Shown in pieces: positions 17,755-25,954 of a stretch of 64,000 bases of DNA. Numbering within the stretch: the stretch's first letter is position 1; every line of letters begins with the position of its first letter. The notes under the pieces were generated by a model. The model was not told where the DNA came from. It did no database searches and worked only from the letters and a program-made list of their open reading frames with translations. Origin of the DNA: Fibrobacterota bacterium (GTDB lineage: Bacteria; Fibrobacterota; Chitinivibrionia; Chitinivibrionales; FEN-1185). Made by a program: the position numbers and the translations under genes. The stretch lies in the NCBI GenBank assembly GCA_003165595.1, contig PLWQ01000026.1:187128-251127 (forward strand), read 5' to 3'.

Positions 17755-19584
17755 ATGTCCGAGTCCGCTGTCAAATCAAAAAATGCGCAGTCGGCCGTTG
17801 ATGCACAGGGAAACAACGTCGATTTGTCCGATTTTGAGGAAAGCTACTACAAGGCCGACGAAGTCCAGACCACGCTCGAGCAATACAAACAGTCGCTCGA
17901 AGGCATCGAGGAAGGGAAAGTGGTCAAAGGGCGCATCCTCAAGATCACCGACAAGGAAGTTTTTGTAGACGTCAATTTCAAATCGGAAGGAATTATTCCC
18001 CTCGGCGAATTCAAAGACGTCGCCGCTTACAAAGTAGGGGACGAAATAGAAGTCTTCCTCGAACAGGTTGAAGACAGCGAAGGTCAGCTCATTCTCTCCA
18101 AGTCGCGCGCCGACTTCCTGCGCGTGTGGGACCGGATATACCAGGCGTTCGAAAAGCAGGAAACCGTGGAAGGCCGCATTCTGCGCAGGATCAAGGGCGG
18201 CGTCGTTGTGGACCTGTTCGGCGTGGACGCGTTCCTGCCCGGGTCGCAAATCGATCTGCGCCAGATTCCCGACATGGATTCTCTTATCAACAAGACGTTT
18301 AAATTCCGCGTTATCAAGGTCAACAAGGCGCGCCGCAACATCGTGGTGTCGCGCCGTGTAATCCTCGAAGAGGATCGCAACCAGCAGCGCGAAAAGATCC
18401 TTGCCGAACTGGAAAAGGGCCAGATCCGCGAGGGAACGGTCAAGAACATCACCGACTTCGGCGCATTCATCGACCTCGGCGGCGTGGACGGCCTGCTGCA
18501 CATCACCGACATGTCGTGGGGCCGTGTGAACCACCCGTCGGAGATCGTTGCTCTTGGCGACAAGGTAAAGGTGAAAGTGCTCGATTTCAACGAGAACAAG
18601 GAGCGCATCTCCTTAGGTCTCAAACAGCTCACCGAGCACCCATGGAAAGGTATCGAGGACAAGTTCCCCGAGGGCTCCCGCGTCCGCGGCAAGATCGTTT
18701 CCATCACCGACTACGGCGCGTTTATGGAACTCGAGAAAGGCATCGAGGGCCTTATTCACATTTCCGAAATGTCGTGGACCCAGCACATTAAGCACCCGTC
18801 AAAGATCGTCGGCATCGGCGATATCGTTGAGGCCATGGTGCTCAAGGTCGACAAGGAGAACCAGAAAATATCCCTCGGGTTCAAGCAGCTCGAACCGGAC
18901 CCCTGGAGCAACGTCACCTCCGAGTTCCCGATGGGCAGCGTGGTAAAGGGCAAAGTGAGGAATATCGCGGCGTTCGGCGCATTTGTCGAACTCAAGGAAG
19001 GCGTGGACGGACTCGTGCATATTTCCGACATGTCGTGGACAAAGAAAGTGAACCATCCCGGCGAGCTTCTGCGCAAGGGCGACACCATCGACGTGAAGGT
19101 GCTCGATATCGATGTTGACAAGAGAAGAATTTCCCTCGGCGTGAAGCAGCTCACCCAAGATCCGTGGGCAGATCTTGCGACCCAGTACTCGGTGGGTACC
19201 GAGGCTGAGGCTGAAGTGGCGCGTATTCTCGACCGCGGAATGATTGTAAACCTGTCGGAGACGGTGGAAGGGTTTATCCCGCTCAACCAGCTCGGACAAA
19301 GTGTCAACCATCCGTCTGAAGTTTACAAAGTGGGCGACAAGGCCCCCGTCGAGGTCGTGGAATTCGACATGGAAGGCAGAAAGATCATCCTGAGCATCTC
19401 CGAGTACTTCAAAGACAAGGAAGAATCCCAGTGGAAGGACTATGAAGCAGCTCATGTGCCTCGGAAGCTGACCAAGGCGGAGAAGGGCGAGGTGACTTCC
19501 AAGGGTGAAGAGGGTGACAAGGCCGACAAGAAGGCCAAGGAAGAGGTGCCCAAGGAGGAGAAGGTAGAAACTGCCGGGGAGTAA
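17755..19584 (+). CDS. rpsA: 30S ribosomal protein S1
   Basis: A 609-residue protein with six S1 (OB-fold) repeats, each with a recognisable core: VVKGRILKITDKEVFVDV, VEGRILRRIKGGVVVDL, REGTVKNITDFGAFIDLGG, VRGKIVSITDYGAFMELE, VKGKVRNIAAFGAFVEL and AEAEVARILDRGMIVNL. Repeats 3-5 carry the HITDMSW/HISEMSW element. It binds mRNA on the 30S subunit and helps initiation. The start at 17755 (MSESAVKS) follows AGGAGT with 5-base spacing. The C-terminal 30 residues are a Lys/Glu-rich tail, common in this family and probably disordered. Confidence 0.96.
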   Translation: MSESAVKSKNAQSAVDAQGNNVDLSDFEESYYKADEVQTTLEQYKQSLEGIEEGKVVKGRILKITDKEVFVDVNFKSEGIIPLGEFKDVAAYKVGDEIEVFLEQVEDSEGQLILSKSRADFLRVWDRIYQAFEKQETVEGRILRRIKGGVVVDLFGVDAFLPGSQIDLRQIPDMDSLINKTFKFRVIKVNKARRNIVVSRRVILEEDRNQQREKILAELEKGQIREGTVKNITDFGAFIDLGGVDGLLHITDMSWGRVNHPSEIVALGDKVKVKVLDFNENKERISLGLKQLTEHPWKGIEDKFPEGSRVRGKIVSITDYGAFMELEKGIEGLIHISEMSWTQHIKHPSKIVGIGDIVEAMVLKVDKENQKISLGFKQLEPDPWSNVTSEFPMGSVVKGKVRNIAAFGAFVELKEGVDGLVHISDMSWTKKVNHPGELLRKGDTIDVKVLDIDVDKRRISLGVKQLTQDPWADLATQYSVGTEAEAEVARILDRGMIVNLSETVEGFIPLNQLGQSVNHPSEVYKVGDKAPVEVVEFDMEGRKIILSISEYFKDKEESQWKDYEAAHVPRKLTKAEKGEVTSKGEEGDKADKKAKEEVPKEEKVETAGE

Positions 19585-19611
19585 ACGAATGGTCCGGTGA
19601 TTTTTCCGGAA

Positions 19612-19660
19612 CCCCGGAAAAGCAGGCGTCCGCGGAACAATCTGCGGCCGCCTGTTGTTT
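19612..19660 (+). terminator. Likely terminator of cmk-rpsA
   Basis: AGCAGGCGTCCGCGG and CTGCGGCCGCCTG form an imperfect stem (one mismatch, one G-U) around AACAAT, followed by TTGTTT. It lies about 45 bases after the rpsA stop. The T run is weak. Confidence 0.5.
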
Positions 19661-19781
19661 ATGGGTCGGCCCACTTGGCCGCTTCGCTGCGGTTTGGTGC
19701 GCACGCTGCAGCGGAACGAGTTCGGGCGGAGGCGCGCATCATGGCAAATGGCCACGCAGCCCGCTCCGACCACTGGAAATG

Positions 19782-19810
19782 AAAAGCGCACCGAGTCCCG
19801 GTGCGCTTTT
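19782..19810. terminator. Bidirectional terminator between rpsA and flgM
   Basis: AAAAGCGCACCG and CGGTGCGCTTTT form a perfect 12-bp stem around a 5-base loop, with A tracts on one side and T tracts on the other, so it can act on both strands. It lies between convergent genes, 23 bases beyond the flgM stop. Confidence 0.85.
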
Positions 19811-19833
19811 CTATTGTCCACATCCCCGATTCG

Positions 19834-20148
19834 CTACGTCTTCTTCGCCCCGAATTCCTGAGCGAGTTTGTCCGCAAGTTTGTCTACGAATTCCGGCGTA
19901 TTGTAATAGCCATCCTGGATCTTCTGCTTAACTTCTGCAACCTTATCGGTCCTGACGTCGGGCTGCGCGGCAAGTTGCGCGGCAACGATATTGACCTGCG
20001 CCTTGCTTTCGCTCAACCGCTGCGCGCCGCTCGAAAACTCAGTGCTGTCGCTGGACGGCGTCTTCGCCTTGGCAGACTCGTTTTTCTTCGCACCGTCGAC
20101 CTTGCGAATGTCTGGATTGAAGAGTTGTCCTAGGTTACTGATACGCAT
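19834..20148 (-). CDS. flgM: FlgM-like anti-sigma-28 factor
   Basis: A 104-residue protein. The C-terminal half matches the sigma-28-binding part of FlgM (VRTDKVAEVKQKIQDGYY followed by VDKLADKLAQEF). The N-terminal half is Ser/Ala/Lys-rich and likely disordered. FlgM holds FliA inactive until it is exported through the flagellar hook. No flagellar gene occurs in the window, so it either serves a flagellar regulon elsewhere or another sigma-28 circuit. It sits upstream of pilC-pilT on the same strand side but downstream of them in transcription, 110 bases from pilC. Confidence 0.8.
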   Translation of the reverse strand: MRISNLGQLFNPDIRKVDGAKKNESAKAKTPSSDSTEFSSGAQRLSESKAQVNIVAAQLAAQPDVRTDKVAEVKQKIQDGYYNTPEFVDKLADKLAQEFGAKKT

Positions 20149-20258
20149 TTGGACTTATGCCTTTCGTTTCCTATTATACTATTTCGGCACTTTAGCGCAA
20201 AACTTTAATTTAATCTTCAACTTTTCGGATCGGCGCTAAGTGTGAACATGGCATGGTC

Positions 20259-21458
20259 TTATTGAATCGCGCCTATCAGGCTGAACATGGGCAGATACAT
20301 TGCTATCAGCATGCCGCCACAAACGACTCCCATCACTATGATAAGGATAGGTTCAATAATTGAAGTGAGAGCATCGACGGCTGCGTCTACCTCTTCGGTA
20401 TAGAACTCGGATACTTTTGAAAGCATTCCGGAAAGGTCGCCTGTTTTTTCTCCCACTGCGATCATCTGTATTACCATGGGCGGGAAAACGCCCGTTTCCT
20501 TGAGTGGCTCTGCAATCGTCATACCGCCGCTTATTCTTTCCACTGTCCGAAGCAGGCCCTTTTCCAGAACCCTGTTGCCGGCTGTTTTGGCTGTAATGCT
20601 CAGCGCATCCAGAATAGTCACGCCGCTTGTGAGAAGCGTCGAAAGGGTCTGCGAAAACCTGCTTATCGCGCTTTTCCTTTCCAGGTCGCCGTAGATGGGA
20701 ATATGCAGTTTGAAATAATCAATATTGAATCTTCCGGTGTCTGTCCTGTAGTATGCAACCACGCCCATGGCTGCTCCGATTCCGCCGATTATGAGATAAG
20801 GCAGGAAATGGCGGAAGAAAGTTGAAAGCCCCATCACGATTCTCGTAGGGAGGGGCAGCGTGCCGCCAAGGTCGCTGAACATCTGGGCAAATGTCGGAAT
20901 GATAAATGTCAGCATCACTGCGACAAGGCAGAGGGCGATAGTGGCCACGATGGCGGGATAGGTCATCGCTCCTTTGATTTTTCTGAGGAGTTTTTCGGAC
21001 TTTTCCTGATAGTCCGCAATGCGGTTAAGGACGCCGTCAAGGTTGCCCGATGCTTCCCCGGCCGAGACCATGTTGCAATAAAGAGCGTTAAAGACCTCCG
21101 GATGCTTGGAAAGCGCGTCGGCGAGAGTGCTTCCAACCTGGATGTCCGAGGAGATCTGCTGGATTTTCTGCGAAAACACTTTCTTGTCTGTTTGCGATAC
21201 GAGGATATCGAGACACTGAACAAGGGGAAGACCGGCGGACGCCATTGCGGCAAGTTGTCTGGTAAACCTGCTCACATCCTGCAATTTTATCGGAGAGAAC
21301 AGGGGAATGCTCAGCGCCAGTTGCTTCGGCTTTATTGAGACGGCACGAACCTTCTTCTTGCGAAGCAGGCTTATTACTTCGTTCTTGTTTGCGGCCTGCA
21401 CTTCGCCCTTAACCTGCTGGCCGTTGGCCGAAACTCCAACATAAACGAATCGTGCCAT
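20259..21458 (-). CDS. pilC: Type IV pilus inner-membrane platform protein PilC
   Basis: A 399-residue GspF/PilC family protein. Two GspF domains are visible, each beginning FTRQLAAMASAGLPLVQCL or FSQTLSTLLTSGVTILDAL and each ending in hydrophobic segments; the last is ILIIVMGVVCGGMLIAMYL. It forms the inner-membrane platform on which PilB and PilT act. The start at 21458 follows CCGGAG. It is the second gene of pilT-pilC, with 46 bases between them. Confidence 0.95.
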   Translation of the reverse strand: MARFVYVGVSANGQQVKGEVQAANKNEVISLLRKKKVRAVSIKPKQLALSIPLFSPIKLQDVSRFTRQLAAMASAGLPLVQCLDILVSQTDKKVFSQKIQQISSDIQVGSTLADALSKHPEVFNALYCNMVSAGEASGNLDGVLNRIADYQEKSEKLLRKIKGAMTYPAIVATIALCLVAVMLTFIIPTFAQMFSDLGGTLPLPTRIVMGLSTFFRHFLPYLIIGGIGAAMGVVAYYRTDTGRFNIDYFKLHIPIYGDLERKSAISRFSQTLSTLLTSGVTILDALSITAKTAGNRVLEKGLLRTVERISGGMTIAEPLKETGVFPPMVIQMIAVGEKTGDLSGMLSKVSEFYTEEVDAAVDALTSIIEPILIIVMGVVCGGMLIAMYLPMFSLIGAIQ

Positions 21459-21504
21459 TGTGTTGCTCCGGAGTGTTTACACGCGAGAAGCCGCTTTGCG
21501 AAGG

Positions 21505-22557
21505 CTACCCCAGCATCTTCTGCAGACCTTCCGGGTCGGGCGTACTGCCTAGGGCGTCTTTCATGGAAATCTGGCCTTTGTTGAACAATCGTGCCAGATC
21601 CTGGTTCATGGTTTGCATGCCGATTTTCTGTCCGATTTCGAGCATCCCCTGCATCTGATGAACCTTATCGTCTCGGATGAGGGAGCGGATTGCCGTGTTT
21701 GCCACGAGCACTTCGCAACTGAGTGCGCGGCCGCCGCCGATCTTGGGAACGAGCGTCTGACTCACGACCGCCTCGAGCACCATTGCAAGTTGCGCCCGTA
21801 TGGTTGACTTCTGGTCGGCCGGAAAGACGTCGATGATACGGTTGATGGACTTTGTGGCCGAGTTCGTGTGAAGCGTGGCGAGCGTAAGATGGCCGGTTTC
21901 CGCAATGGAAAGAGCGGCTTGTATTGTTTCGAGGTCGCGCATCTCGCCGATGAGGACAACGTCCGGGTCCTGCCGCAGGGCAACGCGAAGGGCGCTGGCG
22001 AACGACTCGGTGTCCTGGTGCACCTCCCGCTGATTCACGATGCATTTCTTGTGCTGGTGCACAAACTCGATAGGGTCTTCTACCGTAAGAATATGGCCCT
22101 CGAGTTCCATATTGATTTTATCGACCATTGCCGCGAGCGTCGTGCTCTTGCCGCTGCCCGTGGGGCCGGTAACGAGGATGAGTCCGTTGGGTCTCTCCGT
22201 GAGCTTTCCCACAATAGCCGGCAATCCCAGTTTGTCAAGAGGCTGAATCAGATACGGGATCTGGCGGAACGCGCCGGCGGTGCACCCGCGCTGGAGAAAC
22301 ACGTTGGCGCGGAACCGCGAAAGGTTTTGGACGCCAAACGAGAAATCGACTTCCTTTTTCTGTTCGAACACTTTCTTCTGCTGTTCGTTCATGACACTGT
22401 AAGCAAGCTTGAGTATCTGGTCGGCGGTAAGCTTCTCCGCGCTCATCGGGAGGAGTCTGCCGTCTATACGGAACAGGGGTGGAGACCCGGCGGTAAGGTG
22501 CAGATCGGACGCACGCTGGTCGAGCATCTGCTTGAGTAATTCGTGCATTGTGGCCAT
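21505..22557 (-). CDS. pilT: Type IV pilus retraction ATPase PilT
   Basis: A 350-residue secretion ATPase. Walker A is GPTGSGKSTT, the Asp box is VEDPIEF, Walker B is VVLIGEMRDLE and the His box is TGHLTLATLHTNSA. The PAS-like N-terminal domain begins LLKQMLDQRASDLHLTAG. AIRSLIRDDKVHQM is the PilT-type C-terminal element and separates it from PilB. It powers pilus retraction and twitching. No pilB is in the window. The 375 bases upstream are non-coding and should hold its promoter. Confidence 0.95.
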   Translation of the reverse strand: MATMHELLKQMLDQRASDLHLTAGSPPLFRIDGRLLPMSAEKLTADQILKLAYSVMNEQQKKVFEQKKEVDFSFGVQNLSRFRANVFLQRGCTAGAFRQIPYLIQPLDKLGLPAIVGKLTERPNGLILVTGPTGSGKSTTLAAMVDKINMELEGHILTVEDPIEFVHQHKKCIVNQREVHQDTESFASALRVALRQDPDVVLIGEMRDLETIQAALSIAETGHLTLATLHTNSATKSINRIIDVFPADQKSTIRAQLAMVLEAVVSQTLVPKIGGGRALSCEVLVANTAIRSLIRDDKVHQMQGMLEIGQKIGMQTMNQDLARLFNKGQISMKDALGSTPDPEGLQKMLG

Positions 22558-22932
22558 AGTGGTATAAAATTACTTCCAAGAATAGGGGAAAAGAACAACT
22601 TTGCACTGATTGTTGCGGCTGGTCCCGCCGGCCCTAATCTCGATTTGCAACAGCGCACATATCAAGTCAATAGTATCGTACTTTGCAGGATTTTGCAAGA
22701 GGTTGCAAACAATGTGCCCGCTAGCGAAGCATATCCTTGACTTGTCGTTCAGGCCGATTTATTATTACAGGGTGCAGGGCATGGACTGCTTGGAAGATCG
22801 CCTGCCGTCCCGGGCGCGTCACAGACCCGGACGGGACGACAGGCGAGACGGGCTGTTGCGGGCTGGCTACCCAGGCCGGGACCGGCCGCACAAACCCTCC
22901 GGAGCGAGCACAACAAGAAAGGCATCTTTCCC
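22558..22932. other. Divergent non-coding region between pilT and the SPOR gene
   Basis: This 375-base spacer separates divergent genes and must hold both promoters. Bases 22798-22848 hold an imperfect long hairpin (TCGCCTGCCGTCCCGGG against CCCGGACGGGACGACAGGCGA). It is followed by a GC-rich stretch with CCAGGCCGGGACCGGCC. I could not fit a known riboswitch to it; the hairpin may be a leader structure of the SPOR gene. Confidence 0.4.
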
Positions 22933-23442
22933 ATGACATCGGCAGCATTTTCCCGACACACATTTATCGCCATGGTCCTTGTCATCATGAATTCCAATTA
23001 TGCCATGTCAAAACGCCCGCTTGACGGCGAGAATCCCGAACGGAAGATAGTACTTGCTCTCAATGACAAGCCGGCCAGCGAAACTTTCCTTGATACGCTC
23101 AACAGGGGCCGGGAAATTTCCCTTTCCGACAGAGATCTCAATCCCATAATGCCCGAGACAACGTCTGCCGTACAGGACAAGAGCGGCAAGACGGAGGTGC
23201 CGAACGGATTCCGGGTGCAGTGCTTCGCCTCGAGTCAGATAGAGCGGGTGCGTGCGGAACAGAAAACCATAGAGGCAAAGGTTCGCTATCCGGTGTATGT
23301 CGTTTTCGCGGCGCCGTATTACAAGCTTCTGGTCGGAGATTTCGTGAAGCGGGGCGAGGCTGACGCCGCAGCTGCAAAGATGAAGGACCTCGGCTACGCG
23401 GACGCCTGGGTGATGAGAACAAAGGTGTGGGTGAACCAGTGA
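22933..23442 (+). CDS. Exported SPOR-domain protein
   Basis: A 169-residue protein with an N-terminal signal peptide or anchor (hydrophobic FIAMVLVIMN, then SNYAMS) and a C-terminal SPOR domain (about residues 90-169). The SPOR core is GFRVQCFASSQIERVRAEQK, YPVYVVFAAPYYKLLVGDF and AKMKDLGYADAWVM. SPOR domains bind glycan strands stripped of stem peptides, often at division septa. The start at 22933 has a GAAAGG upstream. No division gene is adjacent, so its role is open. Confidence 0.78.
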   Translation: MTSAAFSRHTFIAMVLVIMNSNYAMSKRPLDGENPERKIVLALNDKPASETFLDTLNRGREISLSDRDLNPIMPETTSAVQDKSGKTEVPNGFRVQCFASSQIERVRAEQKTIEAKVRYPVYVVFAAPYYKLLVGDFVKRGEADAAAAKMKDLGYADAWVMRTKVWVNQ

Positions 23443-23524
23443 ATTCCACAGCGAGCGCATTGTCACTCTGTTCCCTAGGGTGTGGCAGTTGCGCTTTGCG
23501 CAGTTAGTTATGTCGTTTGCCCTT

Positions 23525-23573
23525 TGCAGGCTGCTCACTGGGGTGTACATCCGGTTTTAATCGCGGTCCTCGC
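23525..23573. repeat. Dispersed 49-bp element, copy 1
   Basis: This segment (TGCAGGCTGCTC...GTGTACATCCGGT...ATCGCGGTCC) matches 62028-62076 in inverted orientation. By hand count 44 of 49 positions agree. It lies in the 219-base gap between the SPOR gene and the Crp-like gene. Confidence 0.75.
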
Positions 23574-23661
23574 AGGTTCGCAAGAGCGTCTACTCCTGTA
23601 GTGCTGTATGCAGTAGTAGTCGTGGTGCTGCGAGGTCTTTCAATACCGGGAAGAGGCGAAA

Positions 23662-24321
23662 GTGACGAGCGACATTGCCAGGCTGCACAAAGTCAAGGCG
23701 CTCCGCAAAGGAGAGTACCTGTTCAGGCAAAACGATGATTCCAGGGATTTCTATATTGTTAAGAGCGGCAAGGTCCGTGTGTGCAAACTGGAGGGCGGGG
23801 TTGAGATCGAGCTCGACATCATTGGTCCGGGCGGAATCATCGGCGAAATCGCCGCGATCGACGGCGGCATGCGAAGCGCCTCCGTGGTTGCGCTCGAAAA
23901 TGTCGAGGTGTTCGTTATCACTCCGGAAGAGTTCGCCGGCCTCACGGAGAAAATTCCGGACTGGCTACAGAAAATTGCAACCATCCTGGCGCACCGGCTT
24001 CGCGAAGCGGATGCCCGGATCGACCGCAATCTGGACAGCGACAAAATGCACCATGTGGCCGCCGCCGTTTCCCTTGTTACCTATTCCGACCTGTGCAAAC
24101 CGTGTGAAGGCGGATTTGAAATAAGCCTTAAGACTCTTGAGAACGAGGTCGTTGACCTTCTCAACGTCAAGTACTCGGATGTGGTTTCCGCATTTGAAAA
24201 ACTGGGGAAACAGAACCTGCTCGCGGTGGATAAAGGCAAGGCGATAATCAAGGATCGCGAAAAACTCGATGAACTTGCCCGGTCGGTCTTCAGAACTCCC
24301 AACGTCGTTCCACAGACCTGA
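23662..24321 (+). CDS. Crp/Fnr-type cyclic-nucleotide-binding regulator
   Basis: A 219-residue protein. The N-terminal cNMP-binding beta-barrel (about 10-115) has GEYLFRQNDDSRDFYIVKSG and GGIIGEIAAIDGGMRSASV, the latter at the phosphate-binding cassette. A long dimerisation helix follows (TILAHRLREADARID). The C-terminal part (about 150-205) looks like a winged helix (ISLKTLENEVVDLLNVKYSDV) but weakly resembles the classical Crp recognition helix. It has the Arg and Glu expected for cAMP-type binding, though the ligand is unproven. GTG start. The stop is only 3 bases from the stop of the convergent anti-sigma gene. Confidence 0.78.
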   Translation: MTSDIARLHKVKALRKGEYLFRQNDDSRDFYIVKSGKVRVCKLEGGVEIELDIIGPGGIIGEIAAIDGGMRSASVVALENVEVFVITPEEFAGLTEKIPDWLQKIATILAHRLREADARIDRNLDSDKMHHVAAAVSLVTYSDLCKPCEGGFEISLKTLENEVVDLLNVKYSDVVSAFEKLGKQNLLAVDKGKAIIKDREKLDELARSVFRTPNVVPQT

Positions 24322-24324
24322 AAA

Positions 24325-24888
24325 CTACTCCTTTTTCAAATCGACGGTCACGATGCCCTGGGAAGGGGCGCCTACACCTGGAGAGGCCTGTTTTCCCTGG
24401 TTGGGAAGCACAGAGGGGAACGTACGTTTGGCGGTATCAAGCGCAAGCTTGGAAGCGTTGGCGGCAACAGCCGCGGCCGGTGCGATGGATTGGGCAACGG
24501 ACGAATTATTGGCAGCTGTGGCCAACCTTCCTGATGTCTTTGCCTGATAATACGCAAATGTGAAATAACCGCCGGCACTGACGCCAAGGGCGAAAATGAG
24601 GGCCGATAATACCGTGCGCTTCACCCAGGTGAGAGAGAAAAGGCCGATGCCGGTGGGCACCATCGGCCTAGAACAGAGAGAAAAAATCTTTTCGTCGAGG
24701 CTCCGGGGAGTTTCTTCGCACAGGATGTCGGGGGTAAAGTATTCTTTCTTTTCGAGCGAATATTGGGAGAACTCTTGGTTGCAGGGCGGGCAGGCAGCAA
24801 GGTGCTGTTGTAGTTGGGTCGTCTGTGCATCGTCCAGTTCTCCGGACGCAAACAATAGGCCCATTTCGTCACATTTACTGCAATCCAT
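24325..24888 (-). CDS. Membrane anti-sigma factor with zinc-finger (ZAS) domain
   Basis: A 187-residue protein. The N-terminal zinc-binding anti-sigma domain has H29-x3-C33-x2-C36 (HLAACPPC) plus an extra Cys pair at C3/C6. A single transmembrane segment (about 88-112) is followed by an Ala/Ser-rich periplasmic tail. The gene overlaps the upstream sigma factor by 14 bases, so synthesis is coupled and stoichiometric. It should hold the sigma factor inactive at the membrane until an envelope signal releases it. Confidence 0.85.
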   Translation of the reverse strand: MDCSKCDEMGLLFASGELDDAQTTQLQQHLAACPPCNQEFSQYSLEKKEYFTPDILCEETPRSLDEKIFSLCSRPMVPTGIGLFSLTWVKRTVLSALIFALGVSAGGYFTFAYYQAKTSGRLATAANNSSVAQSIAPAAAVAANASKLALDTAKRTFPSVLPNQGKQASPGVGAPSQGIVTVDLKKE

Positions 24889-25438
24889 GGATACCCCTTT
24901 TCTTGAGTTCTTTCCGGATGTTCTTCAAAGCCAGCCGCATTCTGCCTAGCGCCGTATTGATGGGGCAGTTCATGATCTGCGCTATGTCTTTAAAAGGTAC
25001 ATCCCCAAGTTCCCGCAACAGAAACACTTCCCGCTGCATCGGTTCCAGCGTCTTCACCGCCTCGTTGATGACGGCGTTGAGGCGCTTGTTCGACAGACCC
25101 AGGTCGGGAAGATCCGGCCCCTTTCCCAGCGATCTGTCGGTATCGAGAAGGTGTTCGTTTTCAACCTTTACGTGCCGGAAGTAATCGATGGTTCGCTTGT
25201 GAGCGATCCCGAAAATCCAACTGAGAAAATTGCGCTCCCTGTCGAACTGCTGCGCGTTGCGCATGGCGGCAAGAAAAGTATCCTGCAGCAGATCTTCCGC
25301 TATCTCCCTGTCGCCGGTCATCCTCACCAGGAATCCGAAGACCCTATTCTTGTAACGTTCGTACAGGGCGGAAAACCCCGCCGTGTCGCCCTTCATCCAA
25401 TTTTCGAAGAGAGTATAATCGTCCAACAAACTATCCAT
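24875..25438 (-). CDS. ECF-type RNA polymerase sigma factor
   Basis: A 187-residue RpoE-like sigma factor. Region 2 is seen in YERYKNRVFGFLVRMTGD, DLLQDTFLAAM and SWIFGIAHKRTIDYFRH. Region 4 is seen in LEPMQREVFLLRELGDVPFK followed by DIAQIMNCPINTALGRMRLA, a helix-turn-helix. The start MDSLLDDY at 25438 is chosen; upstream in-frame residues do not fit the family. It is fourth in the run TPR protein-rppH-sigma-anti-sigma, with 37 bases to rppH. Such sigma factors usually control their own operon, so the giant TPR protein may be part of its regulon. Confidence 0.9.
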   Translation of the reverse strand: MDSLLDDYTLFENWMKGDTAGFSALYERYKNRVFGFLVRMTGDREIAEDLLQDTFLAAMRNAQQFDRERNFLSWIFGIAHKRTIDYFRHVKVENEHLLDTDRSLGKGPDLPDLGLSNKRLNAVINEAVKTLEPMQREVFLLRELGDVPFKDIAQIMNCPINTALGRMRLALKNIRKELKKRGIHGLQ

Positions 25439-25475
25439 AAATACGTCTTCTGCAAAAAAAATATTGCATTCTTTT

Positions 25476-25937
25476 TTAAGGGTTTTGTAAAAGTCCCAGG
25501 TCGGCGAGGGCCCGGGCGTAGGTTGCCTTCTTGAAATCAACTATTCTGTCAAGGGCGGTCCGGACTGATACCCAGCGCCACGAATCGAATTCCGCAGGTT
25601 CACGGGAGAAGCTGATGGCATCATCGCCGCCCGGGAAATCGACAAGCACCCATCGCTGCGTTTGGCCGGCGTATTCCTGATGCTTATGCTTAAGGCTCTC
25701 GGGAAATTCGTACGTATATGAGCTTTCGGTAACCTCAACCACCTCAACATCACGAATACCGGTTTCCTCCTCAAGCTCGCGCCGCATTTCCGAAAGGAGA
25801 CTTGCGCCCCGGTGAAGCCCGCCCTGCGGGAATTGCCAGCCAGCTTCGGCTGGCAATCCCTTCCTGTGACACAACAGGACCTGATCGGTTCCCGCTTTGC
25901 GAACAACGATGCACACATTCGGGCGGAACATTGCCAT
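25476..25937 (-). CDS. rppH: RNA pyrophosphohydrolase-like NUDIX protein
   Basis: A 153-residue NUDIX hydrolase of RppH type. It begins MAMFRPNVCIVV and has GWQFPQGGLHRGAS followed by the Nudix box SEMRRELEEETG. The metal-binding REUxEE core is intact, but the GE expected just before it is GA, a substitution at a non-catalytic position. It ends WVLVDF...WRWVS as in RppH. It would remove pyrophosphate from mRNA 5' ends or cleave dinucleoside polyphosphates. The start at 25937 lies 17 bases after the TPR gene stop; an internal ATG two codons later is also possible. Confidence 0.82.
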   Translation of the reverse strand: MAMFRPNVCIVVRKAGTDQVLLCHRKGLPAEAGWQFPQGGLHRGASLLSEMRRELEEETGIRDVEVVEVTESSYTYEFPESLKHKHQEYAGQTQRWVLVDFPGGDDAISFSREPAEFDSWRWVSVRTALDRIVDFKKATYARALADLGLLQNP

Positions 25938-25954
25938 AAACAAATCCGCCGCAT

